A DNA stretch of 64,000 bases, from positions 830,644,001-830,708,000 of the forward strand of contig CM057452.1 in the NCBI GenBank assembly GCA_016271365.2, read 5' to 3'. A program made the translations under genes and the position numbers. Under the pieces are notes generated by a model, which ran no database searches, had not been told where the DNA came from, and worked only from the letters and a program-made list of their open reading frames with translations. Origin of the DNA: Neoceratodus forsteri. Its lineage: Eukaryota > Chordata > Ceratodontiformes > Ceratodontidae. Every line of letters starts with the position of its first letter. Position 1 is the first letter of the stretch. This document shows positions 22,855 to 34,400 of this stretch, in pieces.

Positions 22855-23002
22855 ACATGAGCCGGGACTCATGGTGGCACTCCTCGCGGCTCTATCTCAG
22901 GCACCATCCCTCTTGAAAAAGTTTGCTCCCGCTGGGTCCTAGCACCTCCGGCGAACTCCCATTAGTGTGAATGAGTGGTGGAGACTTTATGTCCAGGAAG
23001 AT
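22855..23002. repeat. DIRS-B right inverted terminal repeat
   Basis: Reverse complement of 17174-17330, ending at ...GTCCAGGAAGAT, where the internal complementary region predicts the tip. Confidence 0.88.
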
Positions 23003-23585
23003 CTGATCTCATTACATCCCAGCAAGTAAACAGGAGTCAATGCCCACTGCCCACTAAAAATGAACCAAAAATAGCCCCATCCACTTTCTGTCTGCCCACC
23101 ATGTCAATGCAAGTAAACACACATGGAAAAAAAAAGTAAATTGAAGCCACTGTGGTCAGCTTCTCACTCCCCTCAGTTCATAGTGCAATTGTAATAGTGC
23201 ATGGGCATGTCACACAGCCGCACTCACTTCCCAACTGACGGCCACGCTGAAACACATAAACGTATTTCTTTTTTTAAAGTAAATACTGTGGATTTGCTTT
23301 CAGAGCCATAACTCCAACAGCTTTATCAGACAGGAGCATTAGAATAAATACTGGTAATTTGTTTTCAGAGTGGTAACTCGAACAGCATTATCAGACAAGA
23401 GCAGAGACTTCAAGCAAGCAGCATTTGAAAAGTTGACCATGCGATGGTCAGCTTCACATAAGGCTCACTCAGGAGAGTGACTTACAAGCAGCGCAGTGGG
23501 GATTTGAAATGTGAGGTTACTGGGCAAAACAGAGATACAGGGATCAAAACAGAGCTTACTGAGACAGCCACAGAAGAATGGTAGG
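23003..23585. other. Unassigned sequence with a short internal duplication
   Basis: Between 23270 and 23410 a phrase of about 60 bp recurs imperfectly (GTAAATACTGTGGATTTGCTTTCAGAG... and ...AATACTGGTAATTTGTTTTCAGAG..., each followed by AACTC-AACAGC-TTATCAGACA). No gene is recognised. Confidence 0.5.
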
Positions 23586-23587
23586 GG

Positions 23588-24120
23588 GTAAGCTGGCTCG
23601 GTGGTGCTGAGGGTTGAGGCACTGAACCCCACACCTTGTGCCATGCCCATGGCCAGGGTTCGTGAATAAACTTGGGTTGTTTGGGGGTCAGCAGGGGTGA
23701 GGAAGGACTGAGCATCCATAGGCAGCTCTCCTTCCTTGGGGAGGGTGGGCAGTGCTGCGCACTGCAGACTGACACCCAACGGTGGCTGGATTTTGCCACA
23801 GGTGTACTGCCAGAATGGGATGGGGCCCACATCCAGGGCATGAGGCTGCCTCACCAGAGGCTTTCACTCACTTTCATTCACTGATTGCATGTTCGTGGGC
23901 CCCTGGAAAAAACAATGAAAATAGAGCTGACAGGCTCCAGGACAGTCCGGCTGTGCCCATGCTGGTCCCCCAGAATCTGGACGCTGACTTATAAGGGGGA
24001 AGGGGAAGTCAACACTCCTCTTGCCAGCCCTGTCACGGGGGGGGGGCCCGTGAAGGATCTCCCAGGGGAACCAAGTGTGGGAACACAGGACTGGAGAGGT
24101 GAGCCCCCCCATCCCTAAGG
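23588..24120 (+). mobile_element. tRNA-derived SINE, copy 2
   Basis: The head GGCTCGGTGGTGCTGAGGG with B-box-like AGGGTTCGTGAATAA aligns with copies at 6921 and 48592. It shares the following GGCAGCTCTCCTTCC block. The tail is not clear, so the 3' boundary is approximate. Confidence 0.65.
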
Positions 24121-24130
24121 GAGGAGTCAG

Positions 24131-24260
24131 AGCCAAATATACTTCAATAGTATTTTAATCCAGTAACATCCCTTGAGGAAGACCTTGAGTGGTCGAAGCA
24201 CTGGGGCTTTTACAGCATCCTTCCATACTGGACTAAAACACTGTTGAAGCATATTTGGCT
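24131..24260. repeat. 130-bp hairpin with degenerate hammerhead-like core
   Basis: 34-bp arms AGCCAAATATACTTCAATAG... (24131-24164) and ...CTGTTGAAGCATATTTGGCT (24227-24260) are inverted. The loop holds TTGAGGAAGACC-TTGAGT-GGTCGAAGCAC (from about 24173), which has the layout of a hammerhead core but changes the invariant CUGAUGA. It resembles terminal repeats of Penelope-like elements; that link is an inference. Confidence 0.55.
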
Positions 24261-25045
24261 TTGGTGTCTGTTCCTACAAGAGCAACTTCTCCGGAGGTAA
24301 GTATGGGGTGACGGTGTGTGTGTGCAGGGGTGGGTGCCGGTTGGGGGGGTGTCGCGGACTAGGGACCGTTTTCTTTTTTCAGGTAAATCGGACTTAGCGA
24401 GATGGTTTGTTGGGTACACTGGGGTGGGCTCACAGTGTGCCACACAAGGGGGGTGTGGGGGGAGGAACATGCCAACACGGTTGGCTTTGAGTGAGCAGTG
24501 GCACACTGGGCTGCGTTCCCAGTGTGCCACACAATGTGGGGAGTGGGGGACATGCTGACACAGGGATTGCACCCACAATGTCGGCTTTGTTTGGGGATTG
24601 TGTACCACCACCATGTTTATTGAAATATTTCACCAGGAAAGGCACATACAGGAGGCGTGTCATCTCTGCCACTGCATGACGAGCTTGTCTCTGATTGCAG
24701 TGGCAGATTTCTTTCAAGTTGGTGGCACTTTACATAATTTTTGCATCAGCACTAGCATGCTGGCTAATTGAGGAATGAGGGACGCACCTACTAAAGTGAG
24801 CCCTGCATTCGCCAACACTGACACAACTCTCACTTGGCTACTACCGCAAGATGTTGCTTGCGCACGCACAAGACAACATAAAAAAGGATGGATGGGAAGC
24901 CTGTAGCAGTAGAGCCACCTGCTGGACAAAACAAGAAGTATGGACTCCTTTTTGAATAAGTGTATCTGCCCTATGAAAAAGAAGTTTAAAAAAGTATTTT
25001 AAACATATTTTTCCCTATTTTTTAATAAGGAAGCCACTGTATAAT
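24261..25045. other. Unassigned sequence with G-rich stretches
   Basis: Contains GT- and G-rich stretches and an imperfect internal duplication (CAGTGTGCCACACAA at about 24432 and again at 24520). No gene or element end is identified. Confidence 0.4.
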
Positions 25046-25195
25046 AGCAATAAGGCATGATAGGGTGTGTGTTATTGTGTAATAACATCACTTCTTGAGT
25101 GTTGAATGCATTTGGCCTGCAGTCTCATGCTTCAACCACCCGAGGCATGACGTTTTTACACAATAACAACACACACCCTGTCATGCCTTATTGCT
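25046..25195. repeat. 150-bp foldback repeat
   Basis: Left arm AGCAATAAGGCATGATAGGG... (25046-25085) and right arm ...CCCTGTCATGCCTTATTGCT (25157-25195) are inverted over nearly 40 bp. It is probably a small MITE. A flanking duplication is not obvious. Confidence 0.65.
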
Positions 25196-25261
25196 TAAAC
25201 AGGGTTTTAAATAGTATCGCATAGCACTTTGCAGTGTGAACTGGCTGTGCCTGCGATCCAT

Positions 25262-25485
25262 TTTTATGTTTGCTTGCACGCATGTGCAAGAAACATAGTG
25301 CCATCATCCGAGTTTTCAGAGGTGTGGCACCCTGTGTTCCAATTCAGTCAGTGTGTTTGCAGGCACGGCCACGGTTTGCCAATGAATGCTGCAGCTGTCT
25401 ATGACAGCAGTTGAAAATGCAGTGCCCTACAGCTGAAAGGGAGAGAGCCGCTTCAGTGAGCAGCGATAAGATATCGCATGCTCAT
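25262..25485 (+). repeat. Dispersed repeat, copy 1
   Basis: About 220 bp from TTTTTATGTTTGCTTGCACG to the ATATCGCATGCTCAT segment, matching 36531-36750 with few differences. The L1 at 25486 inserted into this repeat; its continuation is seen after the L1 at 35061. Confidence 0.85.
25469..25485 (+). repeat. L1 target-site duplication, left copy
   Basis: AGATATCGCATGCTCAT. The right copy at 35061-35077 differs at one base. Confidence 0.88.
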
Positions 25486-25676
25486 TACGTGATGCAGAGA
25501 ACCTAGAAGCAGCTGCGGACTGGAGCTCCTGCCTAAGACCCTCTGCTAATGCTATTTTCACAAGTTTTGGTCAGCTTACAAAGATAATTTTTGGTTACTA
25601 TAGTCTCCAATTGACTTCCAACCTTCCGTGGTTACTATCTGCTTCGGCCCACATCATAATCTACAACAGCACGGCG

Positions 25677-26547
25677 ATGGATACCGAAATGAAACAGGCC
25701 GGCATCAAGCATACTCCACTGGCCACACCGGAAAAAAATCCCCCCAAAAAATCTCGATCTCAAAATTCAGGGAATGTCAGCAAAGCTTTGGCTCCAAGCT
25801 TTCCAGTGATCCCTCTCACTGAGGAAATTTTTTTTCCAGGAACTTCTGCCATTTCAGGAGACTCTAACAGATATATCTACAGAACTTAAAACCATCAGGG
25901 GAGACCTTAACAGCCTAATGGCCAGGATGGGAGCCTCGGAGGCTAGGTCCTTGTCCTTGGAAAGATAGAAAGAGAAAATCGACCCTGATATTGTGCATCT
26001 CCGCCAACAAATACACAAACTTCAACTCAAAACTGAAGATCTGGAGGGGAGAAGCCAGAGAAATAATGTTCTGATCATCGGGCTACCTGAAGGAGAGGAA
26101 GGAACCGACACCATAGCCTTTCTACAACGGTTCCTACTTAAAATCGTGGGTCCATCACCTCTTAATCCACACTACCGCATTGAGAGAACTCATCGTTGTC
26201 TCCGACCACGACCTCAAAGCGGTGCTCCCCCTCGACCGATCATTATCAAATTTCTCAGCTTCCTGGAGAAACAACACATTATTGCCAAATATAAGGAGTT
26301 ACAATCGGTAACCTGGGGAAGTTCTACAATCAGGATCGCTCAAGACCTTCCTTTTGAGATCCAACAGAAACGGTCAGCATTTCACCCAATTGTCAGCAAG
26401 ATGACTGCCGCTGGAATCCGCTGCAAAATGCTGTACACTGCCAAGCTGCAAATCAGTATAGATGGTACATCGCATTCCTATGATTCTCCAGACCAGGCCT
26501 CAGTGGATCTCACAAGCAAACTTCCTAACCTCTTCAAAGCTGGGTGA
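25677..26547 (+). pseudogene. L1 ORF1 protein
   Basis: Starts at ATG 25677 with a basic, Pro/Lys-rich N-terminus. A frameshift falls in the T-run at about 25830 and an in-frame stop lies near 25966. The part from 25993 to 26547 is open: a short coiled-coil stretch (LRQQIHKLQLKTEDLEGRSQ), then NNVLIIGLPEGEEG, the start of the RRM-like domain, then IERTHRCL and the C-terminal domain ending KLPNLFKAG. This is the trimeric RNA chaperone of L1 particles by family knowledge. Confidence 0.85.
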
Positions 26548-27812
26548 CTGCACTAAAGACTAAACTCTGATGCTCACTTTTCTGTTGGGACATTTCTCCC
26601 TAATATTGTACTTTTTAGAACATTATGATTTACCTGTTGCTGGAGGGGATTGGTCCTGGATGAGTTGGTAGGCCAGGGTGGGGTGCTGAGGGCTTAATAG
26701 CCCCGGGTAGGCCCAAATCTTTTATGCGGCACATTAGGCTGCTCCTGGGTTAAGAGGGAGGAAACTTTAGGTAGGGATATGCTTTCCAGGATGTGTTTTC
26801 AGGGTTGGACGTTTTTTGGTTCTACCACTTAGTGCCCCCCTACTGGTTTCCTTTCCCTATAGTTTTTTCTTTCAGACTTCATTAGGTGTTTATAGATCGG
26901 GAGACGCTCTACACACTACATGAGAGGGTATTTTCATTTTCTTTTATTTAAATGCCCAATTGATTTTCAACCTGAGAAACTCATGAGAGAGGTTAAGAGG
27001 AACAGCTCTAGGGGGTAAGTAGTTGAGTTAATTTTACTCTCTGCTGTTCCATGAATTCATTCGACCGGAGGTTGGATTAAAGGAACTCCTAGTAGGTCAG
27101 GAAGTTAAATTCTGAAATTTTTCTTTATGCAATAAGTCCTGATTATGTTTTTCCCCTGCTTCCATATTAGTCCTTTACCGTTTTTAAAAGTTAAAACATA
27201 AGAGACTTACTCTCTCCATTCACCACGGTTAGCGGGAGGGGGGGTGACGCTCCAGTCTGATGCAGGCTCAGGGAGAACTGCATTTTGTATCAGATAAGAG
27301 GGGAAAAGACACATTTCCTGTAAGCATTACAGGAGTAGATGACAAAATACACTTGTCTGGTTATGCTTTGCTTTTAAAATTCGGGTCACAGAACCGAGCT
27401 GCAAGTCAAAGGGTGTACTCTTGTTTACAGAGAACTGCGTCCCAAGGGGAAAAGTCTCCCAAGCCTTCTGCAAAAGTTCTAGATCTCTTAGTATATATTA
27501 GGGGACTTTCTGTATATAGTTATTTGAGGTTGGGGGTGTTTATGGGGAGGGGAGGGTGTTATGTACAAATGTTTACCCTGTGGTACATAATCAGTGTTGT
27601 TCATGACTTCCTATTAGGTATATTTTGAACAGTGTTCAAAGAATATAAGGTATATATTATCTGGGGTAAATGTGAGTTTGTTATGGATCTGTTTATTGTT
27701 ATTAGGGGAGGTGTAAAGGGGTTAGGTAGAGTGTGCCTTTCAAGAGTTATTCTTCGATCAGTGTTCTACTTAGATATTACTTTTGCAATGCTGGTGTATG
27801 ATATAATGGAAA
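26548..27812 (+). other. Long L1 inter-ORF region
   Basis: 1.26 kb between ORF1 and ORF2 with no recognised domain. A frame at 27260-27628 has no family match. It may be a true feature of this L1 family or include an unseen insertion. Confidence 0.45.
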
Positions 27813-28119
27813 ATGAATAACAATCTTATTAAAATTGCAACATGGAATGTCCGTGGAATTAGAGACATAACAAAAAGATTCCAAGTATTTAAAAACTGTG
27901 ATTTACTAAATTTAGATATTGTTCTGCTCCAAGAAACCCATTTGTTTAACCATGAGGCCAATTGGCTTCGCCAACAAAGCTTTCCCAAGTATTTGTAGCT
28001 GGCAGATCCTTGTCAAGTTGGGGAGTTGCTATCCTCATCAAAAGACATATCACATTCCAAGAAGAAATGAGCATCATAGATCCAGATGGTAGGTTCATAT
28101 TAGTGAAAGGTATCCTCAA

Positions 28120-31093
28120 TAAGGCATCTCCTTTGGCTTCTACTAGTGGCCCTAGCACAAGCGGGTGACATCGAGCTGAACCCTGGACCACCATGTCTAA
28201 CCACCCCCTCTGTGGCGGGCTGGTTGGCTATCAAAGGGCTAAAAATAGCTCATCTTAATATTCGTAGCCTCTTGCCTAATTTGATGGAACTTCACGTTTG
28301 GGTCACACATCACAGCCCTGACATCCTTGGCATAACAGAAACTTGGCTCAAACCTGCTACACCAAATTCTGTGTGTGCCCTCCCTGGTGATGATCTCATT
28401 AGGCTTGATCGTCCTGGTAAAAACAGGGGGGGTGGCAACTTGGTCTATTACAGGAGCCACCTCAACCTATCGGTTTTACCCGAACAACAGCCAGTGCAGG
28501 CCTCCTGTGAAATACTGCACACGGTACTGCTGCTTGGGAAGACCAAAAAGATACATGTAATATTTTCCTACAATCCTCCCAAGGGGGGCCTAGAGGGACT
28601 GTCCGTCCTCCTCGACACTGTGGGCGCTGTGACCCGGCATAATGAACTAATCATCCTAAGTGATCTTAACCTAAACTGGCATAGTAGTAATACCAAAGCA
28701 TTTGAGCCTCTGCTTGCTGGTCTCTCCCTGTCGCAGCTTATCAAGGATCCTACCAGGTGCTCACCCAGTGGTGGGGTGAGCTCTCTTCTGGACTGGATCC
28801 TGACAAACAGACCAGAAAGGATCAGTTCATTGGGCATCCTTCCAGACTCAATCTCTGACCACTTCCCAGTGTACTGTGTGTGGAAGATCCCATCCCTGAA
28901 AATTCCGCACAAAATCATTCAGGTCAGAGACTATTCCAGGTTTGATCTTGGCTCCTTTCATGATGATATCCAACACACAGACTGGTAAGTAGTATGGAAT
29001 GCCCAGGACTCCCCATCTGCTGTCAGTCACTTCTTCATCTCTCTTAGGGCCCTGCAGGATAAGCATGCCCCCCTCATCAGATGGAGGGTGAGGGGATCAG
29101 CCACCAAATGGTTACATGGTAGCCTCCTTGCCCTCCTGAAGCTCAGAGATAAGTGCTGGGCAAAATTCAAGGCCACGGCGGATCAGGCTGTTCTTCAGAA
29201 GTACAGGAAACTCAGAAATGAGCACAAGAAGAGTATAAGGGCTGCTAAAAGTGAGTTCTGCAAGACTGCTCTGCTGAACTCAGTCAGGGACCCCAGGAGG
29301 TTCTGGAGAAACATTAAAAACATAGTTAGTGGTTCCCAGAGTGCTGAGACCTCTGATATGACTATTGATGGTGCCAGCTGCAACAACTCGGTGGCCTTCG
29401 CAAATACCTTTAACCTGCATTTTTCTGACCTGTCTGCTTTCATCTTGTCATTTCCCCCTGGTGGAGGTGATAATGGTGTACAGGTCCCAGAGCCATCACC
29501 ACCCCGTCTGCCCTTTCATTTCAGGGCTGTGATGGTGCAAGAGGTGCAGAGACTTCTCTCAGGCCTCCCCCCTTCTCGAGTGCTGGCCATGATGGGTTGG
29601 AACGGAAGCTTCTCAGCCTTGGTGCCCCTTGGCCTGTCCCACTGGTGGCACACATCTTCAATTTGTCCCTGTCATCTGGTGTTATTCCAGACATATGGAA
29701 GGTAGCCAGAGTGGTACCGATCCTTAAACAGGGAAACCCCAAACTAATAGAGAACTACCGCCCGATATCCATTCTATCAGCGGTCAGCAAACTTCTTGAG
29801 AAAGTTGTGGCAGGGCAACTCTCGGAGTACTTGCAATCACATGACCTATTGTCATCCGTGCAGCATGGCTTCAGGAAAGGGCACAGCACATCCTCTGCCC
29901 TTGTCACTGTCTCATCATGGATCAGGGTAGCTATGGACCAAGGCAAACTATCGGGGGCTATCTTTATAGACCTCTCCAAGGCCTTTGATCTGGTTGATCA
30001 TGCCATGCTCACCACTCAGCTTAGATCACTTGGTCTATCTTCTGCTGTGCTCAGCTGGTTCTCCAACTATTTATACGGCAGAACGCAACTGGTCAAATAT
30101 GGCAAGGAGTTCTCAGTCACTATTCCTGTAACCATGGGTGTCCCCCAAGGCTCTGTTCTGAAGCCCCTGCTATTCTCCATCTTTGTAAATAATCTCCCTG
30201 TAGCCGCTGTTCACTGTAAGCTAATCCTCTATGCTGATGACCTGGTCATCTTTGCACACTCCCCGGAGATGGGGGTCATCAATCGCCATCTGAGTGAGGA
30301 CCTGGGGAATATTCAGTCATGGATCTCGACCCACAAGCTGGGCCTTAATCTCAAAAAAACCCAGGCCATGCTCTTTGGGTCTCAGGCCAAGATCAAGGCC
30401 TCCCCTGTGCCGTTCTGTGTCCCAGGTACTGACGGTGTTCCAATCCCTGTCACTGACAACTTCAAATACCTGGGGGTGACGCTGGACCCACAGCTTGACC
30501 TTGGCCACCATATCCAGAATACATGCAAGAATGTCAACTGCAAACTGGGTCTGGCCTACAGAGCTAAAAGCAACCTTATTCCGGCGGCACGTGTTGCTCT
30601 TGCCAGAGGTGTGCTCCTCCTGTTGCTCTGTTATGGGCTCCTTTTGTTTTCCCGCTCCACCAAAACCCATCTCTCTAGGTGGTCTACTGCCTACAACAAT
30701 GTCTGCCACTTTGTTCTGGCTGCCCTCCGTCTCACCCACCATTGTGACCTCTACAGCAAGCTAAACTGGCTCTCCCCTTCAAATCACATTGACTTTGTTC
30801 TAGGGTGCTTCACAGGAAAGGTCCTTGGCACTGGCACCCCTCCGGGGCTGGCAAAATTCCTTGTCCCAGCTGCCTCCTCATCCTATCTTCTCAGGTCTCA
30901 GGGGTCTGCCATGCTTAAGGTACCCACCACCCGGACTCAAATGGGAGGTAGGGATGTTGCCGCGTGTGCTCCTAGACTGTGGAACGCTTTCCCTGCACAG
31001 ATCCGCGCTGCCCCCTCGCAGGGCTGCCTTGGCTCCTCACTATGGAACCACCTCAAACTCGCCTTGGCCTGTGGGTGCCCAAAACTCCCATGA
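28120..31093 (+). pseudogene. L2-type ORF: 2A-like peptide, APE endonuclease, RT
   Basis: A leucine-rich stretch leads into AGDIELNPGP (about 28163-28192), matching the D-I/V-E-x-N-P-G-P 2A signature that makes ribosomes skip a peptide bond. The endonuclease follows: IAHLNIRSLLPN, DILGITETWL, SDLNLNW, SDHFPVY. A TAA at 28986 interrupts. RT begins near 29500 and, after a one-base frame change at about 29590, runs open 29597-31093: NYRPISILSAVSK, QHGFRKGHST, DLSKAFDLVDH, GVPQGSVL, LILYADDLVIF, KYLGVTLD. It ends with the C-terminal RLWNAFP block. The near-intact frame suggests recent activity. Confidence 0.88.
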
Positions 31094-31369
31094 TCTAACA
31101 TTGCACTCCTCTCTCCTGGTCATATTTCCTGGACAAAAGAGGTGTATGCTGTATATAGTGCTGTAGCTGCTGCAACGCAACTGTGCCTTCTGTACTGCTC
31201 TTAGTGGCAACATGTCTTACTCTGTTGTGTACTTACTGAACAAAACTATGCCTCATGATGACTTGTAAATTGTCTTAATCTGTATTATGTTGCCCCTCTC
31301 ATGACTTGTAAACTGTTCTTAATCTGTACCATGTCATCCTATGTATCTAAATCTGTAATTCCTGTACTC

Positions 31370-31455
31370 TCCCGGGTCGTACCTGAAAATAGGCAACTTC
31401 TTGTCTAGTGTACTTACCTGGTTAACAAAAGCTAAATAATAAATAATAATACTAA
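31370..31455 (+). repeat. L2-type 3' tail
   Basis: Conserved 3'-terminal block recognised by the element's RT, followed by AT-rich repeats. Similar blocks end at about 16545, 40650 and (inverted) 62145. Confidence 0.8.
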
Positions 31456-34400
31456 AGTAGCATTGGGCTTGGTATACGGTCTGGTGGGCGGTGACCCCAA
31501 CTTTCTCATGGTTTTATCCCATAAACTTGCAGACTGGCTGCCTACTCCATTGCTACTTGGTGGCGATTGAAATATTCCCCCATCCCAGGATCTGGACAGA
31601 ACCTTCCTGCCACTAAAACCTCTATCTGTCTCTCAAAAAGGCACTAGCAGAATTTAAAGACCATCTAGGATTATGTGATCCTTGGCATCTGCTCCACCCT
31701 TCCCAGCAGAGTTTTTCTTTCTATTCCTCAGTGCACCAATCTTGGTCTCGATTAGACTATGTCCTTGTCAGTCTTTCCTTGCTGTCTGGTTTGCAGTGGG
31801 CAGATACTGAACCTGTAATCGTCTCTGACCACTCAGTGGCATGGGCCTTGATCTCTCCTACTCCAGACCTACAGCAGGACTCGACATGGAGGCTGAACAC
31901 TCAACTTCTTAAAGACAAACAAAAAATCTCCCATATTAAAAAATTATTCCCCAACTTCATAGCTTCTAATACCGGCTCCACATCAAAAGAAGATATATTT
32001 TGGTGTACACTAAAGTGTTGTCTTCGTGGAAATTTATCAAGATAGCATCCAGACGGAAAAAGCAAAGAGAAGCTAAAGTGATTTCACTGTCAACAAAGAT
32101 TAGGGAAATTGAAAACTCCCTATCTTCTTCTTCTTCACCTAATTCCATGGAGAACCTTTTATCGTTAAGGAATGAATACGCTGATTTGCTAAGGGAGAAA
32201 GCAGAGTATGCCAAATTAAAATCTAAAACTAAATATATTGATCAAGGCAAAAAGGCGGGTAGGTTATTAGCTCTGCGTTTGCGTAAACTAGAAAGCTCGA
32301 GACTAAGCCCTGCCATACAGTCCCAGAATGGCTCCACTAGAACATCTCCTTGGGTTATAGCTCAGGTTTTTGAAACCTTTTACAGTGAATTATATGGTAA
32401 TCCACCTTCTGCAATTCCATCTGCCAACATAGTTCACTATTTGGAAGAGCTTGACCTTCCCAGTCTTCCAGAACACCACCAGGCCTTTTTGTCATCCCCT
32501 ATTACTCTGCAAGAAGTAGAAGAAGCAATTAAGGGGCTCGCGTCAGACAAATCTCCGGAACCGGATGGTTTCCCTTCCAACTTCTATAAAGTTTTTAGGA
32601 AAGAACTCTCTCCTCTTCTACTCAAATTATATGAGTATATGTTTCAGACCAACTCTTTAGACCCTATGTTATTAGAAGCTACAATAATATTACCTCTCAA
32701 ACCAGATAAACCGCCTACAGACCCCTCAAGTTATCGTCCAATTTCCCTTTTAAATTGTGATATCAAAATCTTAACCAAAATCTTATCCCTGTGGATTAAA
32801 AAGATTTGGTCTCAGTTACTGAGTCCTGAACAAGTAGGCTTTGTACAGGGCCATTCATCAGCTGATCATCTTAGAACTCTTGCCCACATTTTCCATACAG
32901 CCCAATCATCACAGACGGCCTATGGCCTTAATTTCATTGGATGCCGAAAAGGCCTTCGATAGAGTGAGTTGGGAGTTTTTATGGTTAACACTCAGTAAAA
33001 TGGGATTCCCTACCTCTTTCATTAGAAAAATTCAATCGGTTTACATGTCCCCTAACGCTAAAATTTACTGCAATGGAGTTTTTTCTTCTCGATTCCCTTT
33101 ATATGCAGGAACCAGACAAGGCTGCCCCCTATCTCCCTTTTTGTTTAACCTGTACTTGGAACCTCTCCTTCTTCATATCAAACATTCTCCTCTAATTCGG
33201 GGTATATCGATACTTTAGCAAACCTTAACTCTCAGTTTATGCTGATGACATACTCCTTCATTTGGAAAGCCCAGCCACTTTGCTAGTACATGTTTTGGAT
33301 ATAATTATGCCATATGGTCTCCTTTCCAATTACAAATTGAATTAATCTAAAACCAACATTTTCCCTCTAAATAATTTTATCTACAGTACAGACTTTACTC
33401 AATTTGGAATGAAATGGTCCCCACAGTCGATTAAGTATTTAGGTATTCACCTCACTAAAGATCAAGATTTACCCAAAAAATTGAATCTTGAAAATGTAAT
33501 CATTAATATCCAGCAGGACCTCCAACGATGGGTAAACCTCCTATCTCCTTATGGGGCCATATTAGCAGTATCAAAATAAATGTTCTGCCCCGTCTGTTTT
33601 ATCCCTTAAATCTGTTGAATATATGGTTACCAATTTCCCTCTTCCACTGTATTCACTCAATTATTTCTTGCTTTATCTGGCATGATAAACATCCTAGACA
33701 TTCCTACATTAAGCTCAGTCTTCCCAAAGAAAGAGACGGTCTTCGCCTTCCTAACTTTCTTTTGTATTATTAGGCAAGTCACCTGGTCAAAGCGGGTAGA
33801 TGGCTCTCCACCAGGAATGAGGAATATATACATCCTTGGCTTCTCCTTGAAAGGCACCTGCTAGGGACCTATAATCTCAATTCAACTACTATTTTCCATA
33901 TCACCAAAGTGGCATTACCCGTCTCATTACAAAATTTGGCGGTCGGAATTACTTGTAAAGTTCTGGGCCAGTGTTGGTCCTATTTCAAGTTGTCTCCTAA
34001 AACGGATCTAGATCAACTCCTTCTCTATAACCCTAACATTACAATAGGGGGTGCTCAGATTTCCTCAGATTGGCTTTCACAGCTTCAAGGCATGGCGATA
34101 CGCAATCTATTCTCAAATGACACTCTTCTTTCTTCTCCAGAAATTATGACCAGACTTAGGATTCCTCAAAAACATATATTCAAAATCTTCCAGCTGAGAC
34201 ATGTCATTTGCTCCCTTGTTGGCACAACTCCCACAGAATCTCGGTTTAAGCTCTTTCTGGAACAGTTGCTAGTTTATTCTAACAAATCTCATGGAGTCTC
34301 TTTGATGTACTCCTACCTTCTGGATCTCAAATTTCCAGATGCTCTTCCTGGTTCTGCAGTCTGGTCCTCCCTCCTACCAGATATTACCTTTACATGGGAA

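Larger units (their letters stand above)
17174..23002 (-). mobile_element. DIRS-type retrotransposon, copy B
   Basis: A 5.83-kb complete DIRS in minus orientation. Inverted terminal repeats lie at about 17174-17330 and 22855-23002 (for example GGTCCTAG... against CTAGGACCCAGCAGGAGC), with an internal complementary region at 17578-17690. Genes on the minus strand are gag-like, RT/RNase H and tyrosine recombinase. It is a different subfamily from copy A: terminal sequences differ, while protein motifs match. There is no target duplication. The frames are broken in several places. Confidence 0.9.
28115..31455 (+). mobile_element. L2-type LINE with 2A-like sequence, nearly intact
   Basis: About 3.3-kb plus-strand non-LTR element inside the L1 endonuclease gene. 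One long ORF runs from the 2A-like motif to 31093, broken by a single stop (28986) and one frameshift (about 29585-29600). The 3' UTR ends in the tail CCTGAAAATAGGCA...CTTACCTGGTTAACAAAAG and AT-rich repeats. The same tail terminates the copy at 39.8-40.65 kb and two SINEs. No clear target duplication is visible, as is common for this group. The 5' boundary is approximate. Confidence 0.85.

Noticed and set aside
28100..31470. Target-site duplication for the L2-type LINE
   Set aside because: No convincing direct repeat was found between the two L1 junctions; the 5' boundary is left approximate.
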